From Dasypus novemcinctus (lineage: Eukaryota; Chordata; Mammalia; Cingulata; Dasypodidae), in NCBI RefSeq assembly GCF_030445035.2, contig NC_080690.1, forward strand, positions 33,692,796 to 33,756,795: 64,000 nucleotides of DNA, written 5' to 3'. Positions 11,490 to 22,853 of this stretch are shown here, in pieces. Numbering within the stretch: the first letter of the stretch is position 1; each line of letters starts with the position of its first letter. A model generated the notes under the pieces. The model worked only from the letters and a program-made list of their open reading frames with translations, was not told the origin of the DNA and made no database searches. The position numbers were made by a program, and so were the translations under genes.

Positions 11490-14400
11490 TAAGTGCAGTT
11501 ATTACGTTTTTCAGTTACTGAAGTTCTGTTTGGTTCTTTTAAATCTACTATGCCACAGTTTATAATTTTTAATTCCTTGCCATTAATTTTGAGGCTTGGT
11601 TTTTATTCTTTAAACATAGTAAGCATAGTTGTTTTATAATCTGTATGTGTTCTTCTACCGTCTGAATTTCCTTTGGATCTGTTTCCAAGGTCTGTTGTTC
11701 CTGTGGTTTTACTTCCCAGGTTACCTTTGGGGTACCAGGTTAAAATGGAGGGTTGAGGTGGGGGGAAGTTGATTATCAGGCTCCACACCCAGAATGGCCG
11801 CCTGGCTTTGATTGTATTTCTCTAGTTCCACAAGAGCACTACAACTTCAGCTTTCAAGTCAGAGAAATCCTCAGGATGAAAACTGCTTTGAACATTGGGC
11901 TTAATTTTTGGTTTTCACTTTCTCCTAGATTTTGGCCTGATGATCTTTTTAGCTTTTCTCTTTGTTTAAGAATTATTTAAAAATTTCTTTCAGATTTTTT
12001 TGCATATGGATAGAGGGTTTGTTCTCAATCACCTATTTCTAGAAATGAAAACCCCACTTCATTTTGATTTTGGAATGTGAAATTTGTGGTTTCTCTCACT
12101 CTGAGTTAAAAATGATTTTTCTTCATTTAACCTGAATCTTCTACCACCTTTATTGTAAAATGTCATAGCTGCTGAGATATCACATTTTAAGCTTCCCTGA
12201 TTATTCTAGTATTCCTCCTTGGAATTCCCTGGTTCTTACCTTCTACCCTTATAGCATTTAACCTTATTCTACTTTTCCTTAAATTTTTGTTGAGCTAACC
12301 TTATCTCTTTTACTGAATGTAACTTCCTTACCCACTAAAAAGAAGAAAGTTCCTTTTTAGTGTTGATACTGTGCCTTGTATATGATAGGTCCTCTGTAAA
12401 GATTTGCTTCTCAAAAAAACTGAATGAGTTACTTTGAACTTGAGCTTAGAGTGGAGTTGCAAAATATTTGGATGGAGGGGTGTTGTGTGGTGTGGGGGTT
12501 AGATTCTAAAGGTAACCCAGATGGCAAACATAGTGTATAATCAAAACTGTTCTCGAAAATTTCTTATGAAGGCACAGTGTTAGAAGTAGGTATACTAGTG
12601 CTGCAAAAATGCTACATGGTCAGGTTCTCCTCCAGCTTTGGAACAGACTTCTTCCTTTGAGCCTAAGATGACGTAATTGCTCATACTGGACTCTGATTTT
12701 TAGATTCCTTTGGTCTCCTTTGCCACTGGAGTGTGTTAAACAGGCCTCAATGTTAGAAGATCGACTGATTATTACTTTGTCTAGTAATAAATGCTACCAG
12801 AGTGTTGTCATTATCTGAAGAAGTTTTATATTGTAGGGAAAGTCAGCATGACCAAATTGCTGTAACTTGGTAGAAGTAACTTATGGCCAGAAAGCAGTCT
12901 TTATTTGGAATATAGTTGTTTGCTAGATGGTAATTCCTCTCAGTTTCTGTCCTACATTTTGAAATCTCATATGACTTGAACATCAGGTTAAAAACATTGG
13001 AAGGGGAGTGCTTAAGTGTATTTACTAACAAAAGGAAAGTGGATTAGCCTATTGTTTTGCTATCCAAAGTAAAGCTTGATACCATAACACAGAGATCTGA
13101 TTCCCCTTGGTGTATTTTTACATGATTTTAGAATTAGGAGGGTATGGTTGCCAGTGATGTAAACACTAGGTAGTCTGCCATCACTGAATTCAATTCCCAT
13201 AGGAAACCAGATCTTAATAACATATATCATGGCACTAGCTAAATGGGATAATTGTTCAAGTCAGGGATTGCAGTTATTTTTGAGGCAGCAATATAATTTA
13301 AAAACTTATATAGTATGTTATGTAAGATACTGAGCCCATTCTGTCCTACCAACCTGGAAATTAAATACCATAGTTTCCAGTCCGAACACAGTAGTGCAGT
13401 GTTTAACAGTTACTTTGCCTTGAAATATAAGAACTTTGTTTTCTTGGCTATCGAGCAAATTTGAAAACTATATTCTTTATTTTTGCCAGTTGGAAACTCT
13501 TTAAGGTGGAACAAAGTGATTTAAGTGTGAATTTAGTTTTCCACAAATCCCCCTTTTAAAATAATTTAATGTTTAATTTGGTAATTAAACTTGAGTCACC
13601 TTGAAAAAATGCTATGTGAGTAAAGGAAAGTTGACAGCATTTCTTCTTTGTGAAATTGAACATGGTAAGGACAAAGGAAGCATTCCCAATGTAAATCTTC
13701 ATTTCTACATGGATCGTATTAGTTGGATCCCTAAACCCTTGGGCTTTTCATTTGCCTGTTTGTGTTTTGTTTTTAATTACTTTAGCAAATAGGGCAAAAA
13801 GAAAGGGCTTGTAAAAATTTAGCCAGGCAGTGGGAATTAGAAGTAAACACAATTTAATTTCCTAGCATCTCAGTCTACATCCAGAAGGATATAAATAAAT
13901 TGCCGATATTCATTACCTTCCATTTGTAAAATAAACAGCCAGTAAATATTGGACTGTTGAAAGAAAAACATGTTTTTTGCAGGAAATATTTCTCTCTCAG
14001 TTTAAATGAGCATTTTTAATCCACTGAAGTGAAAATAGCAAGAGTTCTTGAAAGATGACATCAATTATATAAAATAGATAAGTGATTTAATTTTTGTCCT
14101 TTGTTTCCCACTTAAAAAATTGTATAGCATTTTAACAGAATTTCCTATGTGACGTAGAAGCTTCAGTAAATATTTAATGGCTGGATAGACATATAAAATG
14201 GTAGCTACCATTTTCTGCAACTTATATTGGATAGACAATACCTAGGAATATATTAATGTGAGGGCATTCCTGCTCAAATTCTTCAAATCCTCATGATTGG
14301 TTTATTCAACAAGTATTATATATCCAATATGTGCCAGATACTGTGTTAATAATAAACACTGTGAATACAAAGAAAGGTTGGAACAGTCATAAATGATAAA

Positions 14401-14770
14401 ACTCATCTATCACAATGGATACATGGTACAGCAGAGTTATGAATGACTAGTGGAAAACACAGAGGAAGGAAATACTTATTAACTACTCTAAGAGGACTTG
14501 GGAAGCTTCACAAAAGAGATCTTTAATCTGAGTCTGGGCTGGTGGGGGAGGAGTTTGCATGGGTAAAAAGAAAGCAAGAATGTTCCTGGAAGAGAGAACA
14601 TCCTGGGCAAAACCAAGCATAGGGGTGAGAAAATAAATTATGAGTAGTTCATTATGGCTTTTAAGCAGTGTGATGGAGAAATTGAGGTTGAAGTTGAAAA
14701 GATAGAGAAATGAGAGTAGGTTGAGGAGGACCATGCTAATGAAAAAATGAAAATGGACTCTGCTTTAGCA
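11490..14770 (+). other. PSME3IP1: PSME3IP1 intron 1, no clear feature
   Basis: AT-rich intron sequence. 14.28-14.75 kb has weak MIR/L2-like phrases. Nothing else could be supported. Confidence 0.4.
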
Positions 14771-14774
14771 GTGT

Positions 14775-15003
14775 GATTCTCCTTTAGCAGTGTGATTCTC
14801 AACAGGGTGACATTCGACAATGTCTGGAGACATTTTTTATTTTCTCCCCGGGGTGGGTGGGGTAGGAAGAGTGGAAGTGGGATGAGTCCTACTGGCATCT
14901 AGTAGATAGAAGCCAGGGATGCTGATAAATATCCCACTGACAGCCTACAACAAAGAATTATCTGGCTTGGCATGTCAGTAGTACTGAGGTTGAAAAATCC
15001 TGT
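14775..15003 (+). mobile_element. MER5A-type hAT-Charlie DNA transposon remnant
   Basis: Starts CAGTGTGATTCTCAAC and includes GACAATGTCTGGAGACATTT, TACTGGCATCTAGTAGATAG and CTACAACAAAGAATTATCTG, then ends ACTGAGGTTGAAAAATCCTG, matching MER5A across its length. Confidence 0.85.
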
Positions 15004-15752
15004 TTTCCAGATGCTGGGGAGTTATTAAAACATTTTAAGTGGGACAGTAACAGTTTTAGATTTGCCTTTTAGAAAGATCACTCTCTGTCCCTGGGGAGGA
15101 TTGATTGAAAGGGAGCTAGTATAGAAGCAGGGAAACTAACTGAATGGTATTTTCATAGTCCAGGCAAAGTGAGGGCCAGAAAATAAGGGATTTAGAGGGG
15201 GAAACTCCTCTCTCTCAAAAAAGGGCGATTGATTAAAAGGAGGTAATTATGAGATAGAAATGAGAACTTGATGACCAGTGGGATGTAGAGGAGTGAGGAA
15301 AAAGGAGTCTAAGTACTTGTCTAGGTTTTCAGCCTGGGAAACTGAACTGATCATATTCATGCCATTCGTTACTGCCTCTTACCCATACTATTCCCTTTGA
15401 ATATACTTTACGTATTTGGTGTTAAGTAGTATGGGAGTACTATTCTTTTGTACATTCCATAGAATTTAGTATAGTGGTAGGCATATAGAATTCAGCACAA
15501 TGCTGTTTATTTGAATTGAACTACTAATAAAACAGTGAAATAGAGAACCATACCGAAGATAAATGTAGAGTTACCAAATCATATATGTAAATTTTTCCTA
15601 GTTTCTCAAATTGATGGGATCCCTTTGGTACTTTAAGTTTCATGGTTATGTCACTGATTTAATCTCCCCCTGCTCTTTGAATGCAGAATAATTTTCACTC
15701 CTTCAGCAGTCTAGAGCTTAGCATTGTGTACTATAGTAATAGCAAAACTTTC

Positions 15753-15970
15753 AAATAATTTTTAAACATGTGCCACTGTGCTGAGTGCTTTAGGTGAATT
15801 CTATTTATCCTCATGAAAGCTTTGTGTTGTGAAGTGCAATTTTAATTCCCATTGGTTAAGTATAATCTGTGGATGAGGAAACCAAGGCTCAGAGGAGTGA
15901 GGTGACTTTCCGAAAGTCACACAACTGATAGTGGTAGGACCAGGTTTTGAACTAAGGTCTCTTTATTACA
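15753..15970 (-). mobile_element. MIR SINE
   Basis: CTGTGCTGAGTGCTTTAGGT, GATGAGGAAACCAAGGCTCA and AAGTCACACAACTGATAGTG. Well-preserved inverted MIR. Confidence 0.75.
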
Positions 15971-16067
15971 GTCTCATTGCCAGTATTCCTCTTGATGAAA
16001 GACTGTGACAGGAAGTGTTTGTTATATATTGGTTGAGTTAGATTAGGTGTCTGAAGTTGTAGCAATT

Positions 16068-16586
16068 TGATATAGTTATGAGTTCCAAAATTAGATATTG
16101 GATTTTGTTTGTAAACTAGTCTCTACCTAGGCATGATTAAATTATGATTAGGGCTTTGATTGGGCCATGTCAATAGGATATCCCCACCAAGGGGTGGGGT
16201 GGGGACTCACAGGTAAAAGACATGGCAAAGGACAGAGTTGGAGGATTTTTAATATTGGAGTTTTGATGTTGGAGTTTGATGCTGAAGTCTTAAGCTGGAG
16301 CCCCGGGAAGTAAGCACAGAGAGGAAAGAGAAGCAAGCCCTGGGAAGAGAGGAACCCTGAACCCAAAAAGAAGCAGGCCTTGGAAAGAGAGGAACCCAGG
16401 AAGCCTGAACCCTGGCAGTCGTTGGTAGCCATCTTGCTCCAACATGTGGAAATAGAGTTTGGTGAGGGAAGTAACCTATGCTTTATGGCCTGGTATCTGT
16501 AAGCTTTTACCCCAAATAAATACCCCTTATAAAAGCCAGCAGGCTTCTGGTATTTTGCATCAGCACTCCTTTGGCTGACTAATACA
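16068..16586 (+). repeat. 5' LTR of an ERVL-MaLR-type element
   Basis: Begins TGATATAGTTATGA and ends GGCTGACTAATACA, the ends typical of MaLR (MST/THE/MLT-like) LTRs. It is followed by a MaLR-type primer-binding region, TTTGGTACCAAGGATTGGG. A near-identical copy in the same direction lies at 18601-19111. The two differ at scattered positions and by small indels, more so in their first third. Confidence 0.85.
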
Positions 16587-18600
16587 GAATTTGGTACCAA
16601 GGATTGGGAAAGTGCTTTTGTAATTACCAAAATGCTGGAATAATTTTATAAATGGGTAAGGGGTATTTTTTGGAAGAATTGTGAGATGCTTGGAAGAAAA
16701 GACCTATAGTGCTTTGAAGAGACTGTTGATGGCAATATGGATGCTAAAGAGACTTTATGATGCCTTAGAAGTAAATGATGGGGAAACGGACTTGGCCCAG
16801 TGGTTAGGGCGTCTGTCTACCACATGGGAGGTCCGCGGTTCAAACCCCGGGCCTCCTTGACCTGTGTGGAGCTGGCCCATGCGCAGTGCTGATGTGCGCA
16901 AGGAGTGCCGCCCCACACAGGGGTGTCCCCCACATAGGGGAGCCCCAGGCGCAAGGAGTGCACCCATAAGGAGAGCCGGCCAGCGCGAAAAAAAATGCAG
17001 CCTGCCCAGGAATGGCGCCGCCCACACTTCCCATGCCGCTGATGACAACAGAAGCGGACAAAGAAACAAGACGCAGCAAATGGACACCGAGAACAGACAA
17101 CCAGGGAAAGGGGGGGAATTAAGTAAATAAATAAATCTTTAAAAAAAAAAAAAAGTAAATGATGAAACTATTATTGGAAACTGGAGGAAAGGTAATCTTT
17201 GGCCTGTATGCCAAAGTTGTTCTAAAGTTGCAAAGAACTTAGCAAGGTTAATGCTGTTTTATGGAAGGCAGAATTTGAAAATGGTGAGCTTGGGCATTTA
17301 GCTGAAGAAATTTCCAAAGTAAACCCGGAGAATGCAGCTTGGCTTCTGCTTGCAGCTTATAGCAAAATGCTAGACAAGTGAAATAAGCTGAGAACTGAAT
17401 TGTTGGGCACAAAGAAAACTAACTGATTCTGAAAATTCCAAGCCTCTGGAAATCAGGCTCCCAGATGAAAGTACTCAATTGGAGTACTTAACTAAACTTG
17501 GAACTTGTAAATCAGGAGGGAGGATGCAGTTATCTAGGAAAGACTTGTAGGAGTCTTACTGTCTGATGGCTTGGACTCCTGCTTCTTGCATGCTAAACCA
17601 ACAAGGTTTTTGAGAGAGCTCTGTGAACAAAACCACTGTCAGCTTGGACTAAAAGGGACATGGAAAGGAGAGATTGAAAGAGAAACAGCCTTAAGAGGAA
17701 AACCATGGAAGTTGAGATCTGGAATTTAAGGCATCGCCTTGGGCCAAGAGAGGAACCCCAGCCATGTGTACAGAGAGGGTGATTTTGCACCAGCAGCTGA
17801 AGAGGGTAGATGTTCCCACCTGATGTTCAGGGAGAGTTTTGCGCCCCATGGTCCGGAGAGGGGGAAGCACATTCTTCAAGGATTAAGGAGGTTGAGGTCG
17901 ATACCCCATAGGTCTGAAAGGGGTATGCCTGTCCCCTGTGGATTAGGAAAGGCCAGGTGGTCAGTTAGTTGCTCTGAGAGGGCTGAGGCGGTATACCAAA
18001 GGTTAGGGAAGGCCAGGTGGTCAACTCATTGCTCTAAGAGGGTTGAGCCTGTATGCTAAAGGTTCGGGGTTGTTTTCATGTCTCTGTACTAGGGACCTTA
18101 AGGCTCTAACCCAAAGATTGGGTAAAGTGTGGCAATCACCCCAACACTCTTGGAGGGTGAGGTCTGGAGCTTGTTTGGCATCCAGATGCTTGATGAGGGT
18201 AGAATGAAGAAAATGGCTGTTGGGCAAGCCTGTGGAAAGGGTGGGTTCCCATAAGGCTCCAAGGAGAAGAAACCATAGTCTTAAGAATGACTCTCAGACT
18301 TTGAAATTGAATGGAGGGTGCCCTGCAGGTTTGCTGAACTGTTCTGGACCCATAACTCATGCTTTTCTGTCAGTTTCTCCTTATTGTAATGAAAATATTA
18401 TCCTTGTCTGTCCATTTGTATATTGGAAACAGATAAATTGTTTTATAAGTTTCAGAAGTCTATAGCAGATAGGGACTTTGCCCCAAGACATTTCTTTAAA
18501 TTGATTGTGATATGATTTAGTGCTTGGATTGTTGCTGATTTAAGGTTTTCTTGAATATTGTAATGTCTTTTTGGAATTCAGAGGGTGGAGTGTAGTAGTT
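16587..18600 (+). mobile_element. Internal region of the ERVL-MaLR-type provirus, non-coding
   Basis: Lies between the two matching LTRs. It starts with TTGGTACCAAGGATTGGG, like the leucine-tRNA primer site region of ERVL/MaLR elements, and ends in a purine-rich stretch (CAGAGGGTGGAGTG) before the 3' LTR. It is interrupted by a DAS SINE at 16781-17152. Between 17.7 and 18.1 kb there is a degenerate internal repeat ('GGTTAGGGAAGGCCAGGTGG' and similar, several times). No retroviral frame of useful length survives, as expected for this non-autonomous group. Confidence 0.75.
16781..17152 (+). mobile_element. DAS-type SINE inside the MaLR provirus
   Basis: Complete head, body and A-tail, flanked by AAGTAAATGATG at 16769-16780 and 17153-17164. 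It inserted after the provirus and so dates as younger than it. Confidence 0.9.
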
Positions 18601-19111
18601 TGATATAGTTATGAATTCCAAAAATAGATATCAGATTATGTTTGTTAACTGGTCTGTACCTGGGTGTGATTAAATTATGATTAGGGCTTTGATTGGGCCA
18701 TGTCAGTAGGGTGTCACCACCAAGGGGGTGGGGCTCACAGATAAAAGGCATGGCAAAGGACAGAGTTAGAGGATTTTTAATATTGGAGTTTTGATGTTGG
18801 AGTTTGATGCTGAAGTCTTAAGCTGGAGCCCTGGGAAGTAAGCACAGAGAGGAAAGAGAAGCAAGCCTCAGGAAGAGAGGAACCCTGAGCCCGAAGAGAA
18901 GTAAGACCTGGGAAGAGAGGAACCCAGGAAGCCTGAAGCCTGGCAGTCGTCGGTAGCCATCTTGCTCCAACATGTGGAAATAGACTTTGGTGAGGGAAGT
19001 AACCTGTGCTTTATGGCCTGGTATCTGTAAGCTACCCCAAATAAATACCCCTTATAAAAGCCAGCAGGCTTCCGGTATTTTACATCAGCACCCATTTGGC
19101 TGACTAATACA
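18601..19111 (+). repeat. 3' LTR of the ERVL-MaLR-type element
   Basis: Same ends as the 5' LTR (TGATATAGTT ... CTGACTAATACA) and the same internal blocks, including CCATCTTGCTCCAACATGTG and the polyadenylation-like AATAAATACCCC near its end. I could not find a clean five-base target duplication outside the pair. Confidence 0.85.
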
Positions 19112-19130
19112 GAGGTTTACTTATTGGCAG

Positions 19131-19465
19131 CATTCACCCCCCGCCCCGGGATGGCCTTCTCACTGTGATGTCTGCTTGGTATTTCTTTATGAGGCACAGA
19201 AACCAAACCCAGGACCTCCCATGTGGAAGGCGGGCCCCAACTGCTTGAGCCATATCTGCTGCTTGCTTGTTTTGTTTTTTTTTTTCCCTCATTGTCTGCT
19301 TGTTGTGTTTTGTTGTTGTTGTTTTTTGTTTTTTTGGCTTGTTTGTTGTTTTTGCTCAATGTCTGTTCGTTGTTTGTTTGTCTTCTTTAGGAAGCCCTGG
19401 GACTCGAATCCAGGACCTCCCATGTGGGAGGCGGATACCCAACTGCCTGAGCTACATCTACTCCC
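19131..19465 (-). mobile_element. SINE with two tRNA-like heads around a long T/G-rich linker
   Basis: Two antisense units (ACCCAGGACCTCCCATGTG and ATCCAGGACCTCCCATGTG) are separated by about 140 bases of TTTTG/TTG repeats. One flank pair, ATTGGCAG, encloses both. Confidence 0.65.
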
Positions 19466-19474
19466 ATTGGCAGT

Positions 19475-20690
19475 TTGTGTTGACAGTGAAGTTTTGAATC
19501 CTGAAAAGAACTAAATGTTTCTGGAGAAGGAATATTCTAAATATTTTATATAATACTCAGGAATATGACCACTTGTTCATGAACATTTTCTGTCCCTATT
19601 ATTGACTACTTCTAATATGGAAGAATGACCAAATTAATTAACCAGAGGACCACTGGCTGCCTTGGAGGAAAGGAGAAAACAGCAGTAAAAGTGCCAGGAA
19701 ATGACCTATAGAAGAAAATGCAAATTGAAAAAAGAGATATTTCTGTATTAGTCTTGTCCCTTTTAAACTCAAAAATTTATTATAATTATGTATGGCCTTC
19801 TAGGTTGGTTTATTTATTTTAAGATCAAGGGAGTGTCAATTATGATATTGGCTTTAAAGAAGTGAATTGAAAAGTATATATTAGTTTTGACGGTGCGTGT
19901 TTTCTGGAAATCAACACATTGAGAACTGAGGAGAAGCAGTTTGTCCTTCAGATCCTTAAGCCATTGCCTTTAAATTTCTTTAATGTGCTTCTGCCTTCTT
20001 ATTTTCATTAGCCCACTGTGATTCCTTGTTTTGTAGTATGTGAAAGACACTGATAGGACAGACTAAATCCATTTGGGTAGAAGTTGAATTCTAACACTTA
20101 ATAGGAAAAGATTGATTAAAAGGAGAATGAGGATTTATTGCAATCTCATAAATTTGTCTCTTTTCAAAGTGATTGAATTATGTTGGGAAGTTTCTTACTC
20201 TTCTAGAATTTCTATTTCAGATTAAAGTCTTGTTTACAGGAGTCTTAGAGTGATTATGGGAGGAAGTCCTTTGAGTTTCAGAGATCTTTTTTAAAGTTAA
20301 ATGAAAGGAATAAATGATACTACTTTGTTACTTTTGAGGTACAAGATTAAATCTTAGAGGCCCTGAATTCTTATTTAGATGGAAACATGTAAAATTCTAT
20401 GTTTTATTTTGACTCATTGGAAGAAATTTTTAGTATTAATAATATTTTCATTTTTTAAAATATGGGATTTAATAAAATGCCAGTTTCATTCCAGGTATTC
20501 CCAAGTTTACATAATATACAATCTCCTGAGTTCATGGCTCAGAGACACTATTATTTTTTCCCATTTTGTAAGATTAAAGTACTAGAGGTGTTTGGCCCAG
20601 AATAGCAACAGTGTATGAGGAACATGGGAGTTGTTTTCAAATAAACAAAGCATTGTTGTATTGAAAAAGGAATTTGACTCCTTTTGTGTG
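19475..20690 (+). other. PSME3IP1: PSME3IP1 intron 1, no clear feature
   Basis: Unremarkable AT-rich sequence between the SINE pair at 19.1-19.5 kb and the possible LINE fragment at 20.7 kb. Confidence 0.4.
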
Positions 20691-20699
20691 GTCCCTGTG

Positions 20700-20870
20700 G
20701 ATTGAACCCATGTGTAGAAATGATAGGGAGACAGATTTCAGCTCTGTTTAAGGAAGTACAGGCAGATGTGCTCAAAGCAGGAGTTGGGCAGCCTATCTTG
20801 AAGTTTTTAAATATGGGTTGGATGACCATCTCCCAAGTGTGTAACATTCAGATGTTAGATGGAGAATCAG
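20700..20870. mobile_element. Possible ancient CR1/L3-type LINE fragment
   Basis: GGGAGACAGATTTCAGCTCT, then GGTTGGATGACCATCTCCC, resembles ancient CR1-like LINE 3' sequence. The 79-codon open frame over it (20684-20923) has no recognisable family. Confidence 0.3.
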
Positions 20871-21494
20871 ATAAGGAGGGCTATAAGGAACAGTCCCATT
20901 CTGAATTTTTTATTAGGGGGTAGGCATAAGGAGAAAAAACAGCTAATATAGGGTAAAAGTGGAGAGCTACAGTTATTAGAGGACAAAAAAAGGGGAAATC
21001 AGGGTGTCCAGTATGTCTCTTCCATCCCTTCACAGTTTCTCTATCAGGGACATTTTAGGAAATGTTGGCACTTGTTGCATCAGAGGTCATTTTGCAGAAC
21101 TTCAGGAATTTTTGGCATAGTTCAAATACTCAACAATTCTATTTCTCTAATAGGCCTCTGGCTGGAGTCATCAAGTAATGCTAAATTGGAAGTGTCCATG
21201 TTGTGGGCTTTAGTAGGTTGATTTGGTTTTCTTTCTAGTAATTTTGAAAATTCTGTCTTGTTACATTTAACTAAACCTAAGCAAAAGGAGGATTTAAGCT
21301 GAGATTATTCTCTTGTTCTGAAAGTTTGGGTTTGTTTTCTCATTTTCCAATTTTGTCTTTATTAAATAAAACTGTTGCACGAACACTTTCAGCACTGGAA
21401 TTCAATATAGAAAGAACGCTGAATTTGATGTAGAAAGGATGTTGAATTTGACATGTCCTTGTTTTCAATGACGAGTTAGCAGTTTCCCGGGAGA

Positions 21495-21695
21495 GAGATG
21501 GTGAACTAGGTAAGACTATGAATTTTTATGTCAGGCCTGGATTTGAGTCTTCACTCTCCTGTTCACCACCTTTGTTACTTGAACAAGTGATCTAACTTCT
21601 CTAGGCCTCAACTTCTTCATCTGTCAAGAGATACCATCAATGTAGGTGTAAATGAGTGTAAATGAGATAATACACATAAAGTATTTAAGAAGTGT
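21495..21695 (+). mobile_element. MIR SINE
   Basis: GGCCTGGATTTGAGTCTTCA, GAACAAGTGATCTAACTTCT and AACTTCTTCATCTGTCAAG match MIR in plus orientation. Confidence 0.7.
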
Positions 21696-22079
21696 TCAGT
21701 CAGCTACTTTTATTTTTTTTAATTGTAAGCTCTTAGGATTTCTGTTGCTACTTTATTTTTATGCTGTCAGTAGAGACTTAATTTTATTAATTTTGTTAAT
21801 AAGAGTCATCTTGGAATGAGCTTTGGGTTGATGTTCTAATACTGCAGAATATGTGCTTCTTTCTTAGGGTATAATTCTATGAATAACATAACATGTCTGA
21901 ATAGAAGGTTAATGCCACAGGTTTTCAAAAGGAATTATAGGTAGAATTATAAAGATTGGGAATCTTCCACATCAAGATATGCATAAAGTGCTTGAGATCA
22001 TTGTAAGATGGAGAATAGAGTTCAAGATAGAATCAATCTTAAATTGTACAGACATGGAATTTACATGGAGCAAGTGAGG

Positions 22080-22220
22080 AAAGAGATGTAGGAGTCAGCT
22101 TACTTTAGTGGAAAGTATATTGAACTGGAAGTTGGGAGATCTGGGTTCTTCTAGTCTCACTTTCTCCATGGTGTGTGTGCCTTTAGATTATCATTTCCAT
22201 GCTGTACAGACGGGATTTAA
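22080..22220 (+). mobile_element. MIR fragment
   Basis: TTTAGTGGAAAGTATATTGA, GTTGGGAGATCTGGGTTCTT and GCCTTTAGATTATCATTTCC match the MIR front half. Confidence 0.45.
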
Positions 22221-22711
22221 TCTCTAAGGCTCCTTGGCCACCTGAGTTTCTCCATCCTGAATTTACTTGGAAGTAAAAGTAGGTGAATCAAAATAGCAAA
22301 ATGGCCCAGAAACACAAAATTCAAAAAAGAACAATGGGGGATGACATCTGGTAGAAGGATGGGGTATCCAGGAAGCCAGTTTTGTCTAGAAAGAAAGAGA
22401 AATATCTGCAATGTGAGATTTACTATGAAATATCATGTGATAAGAATTAGTCCAGGTCCTCTTTTGTTGACTTTGTAGATAGCATAGATGTTAAACTATG
22501 TGACACATGCAAAATGTAATTGTGTACTCTCATTAATTGCCTATAAATCAGATTATTTGCAGATTTCTTCCATTCAAGGTCGGAAAAGAATTTTCAAGTG
22601 GTCTGTTGCTGGGTGAGACAGAACTAAATCTCCTTGTTTCTCTTTAGAGTCCTTTCCCTTCTCTTTAGAATTTTAATTATAGTTCTCACTTGAAATGTTT
22701 TTTGTTTGTAG

Positions 22712-22853
22712 ACTGATTGTTCCATTATGGATGGAGGAGATGATGGTAACCTTGTCATCAAAAAGAGGTTTGTATCTGAGACAGAACTAGATGAACGGCG
22801 CAAAAGGAGGCAAGAAGAATGGGAGAAAGTTCGAAAACCTGAGGATCCAGAAG
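22712..22853 (+). CDS. PSME3IP1: PSME3IP1 first coding exon (ATG exon)
   Basis: The acceptor is a T-rich tract ending TTTGTAG at 22711. Fifteen untranslated bases precede the ATG at 22727-22729, which opens [15 protein letters not shown]. The exon ends at CCAGAAG followed by the donor GTATAT at 22854. It codes for residues 1-42 plus one base of codon 43. The start is chosen because it begins the conserved NIP30 N-terminus and no in-frame upstream ATG lies in the exon. Confidence 0.95.
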
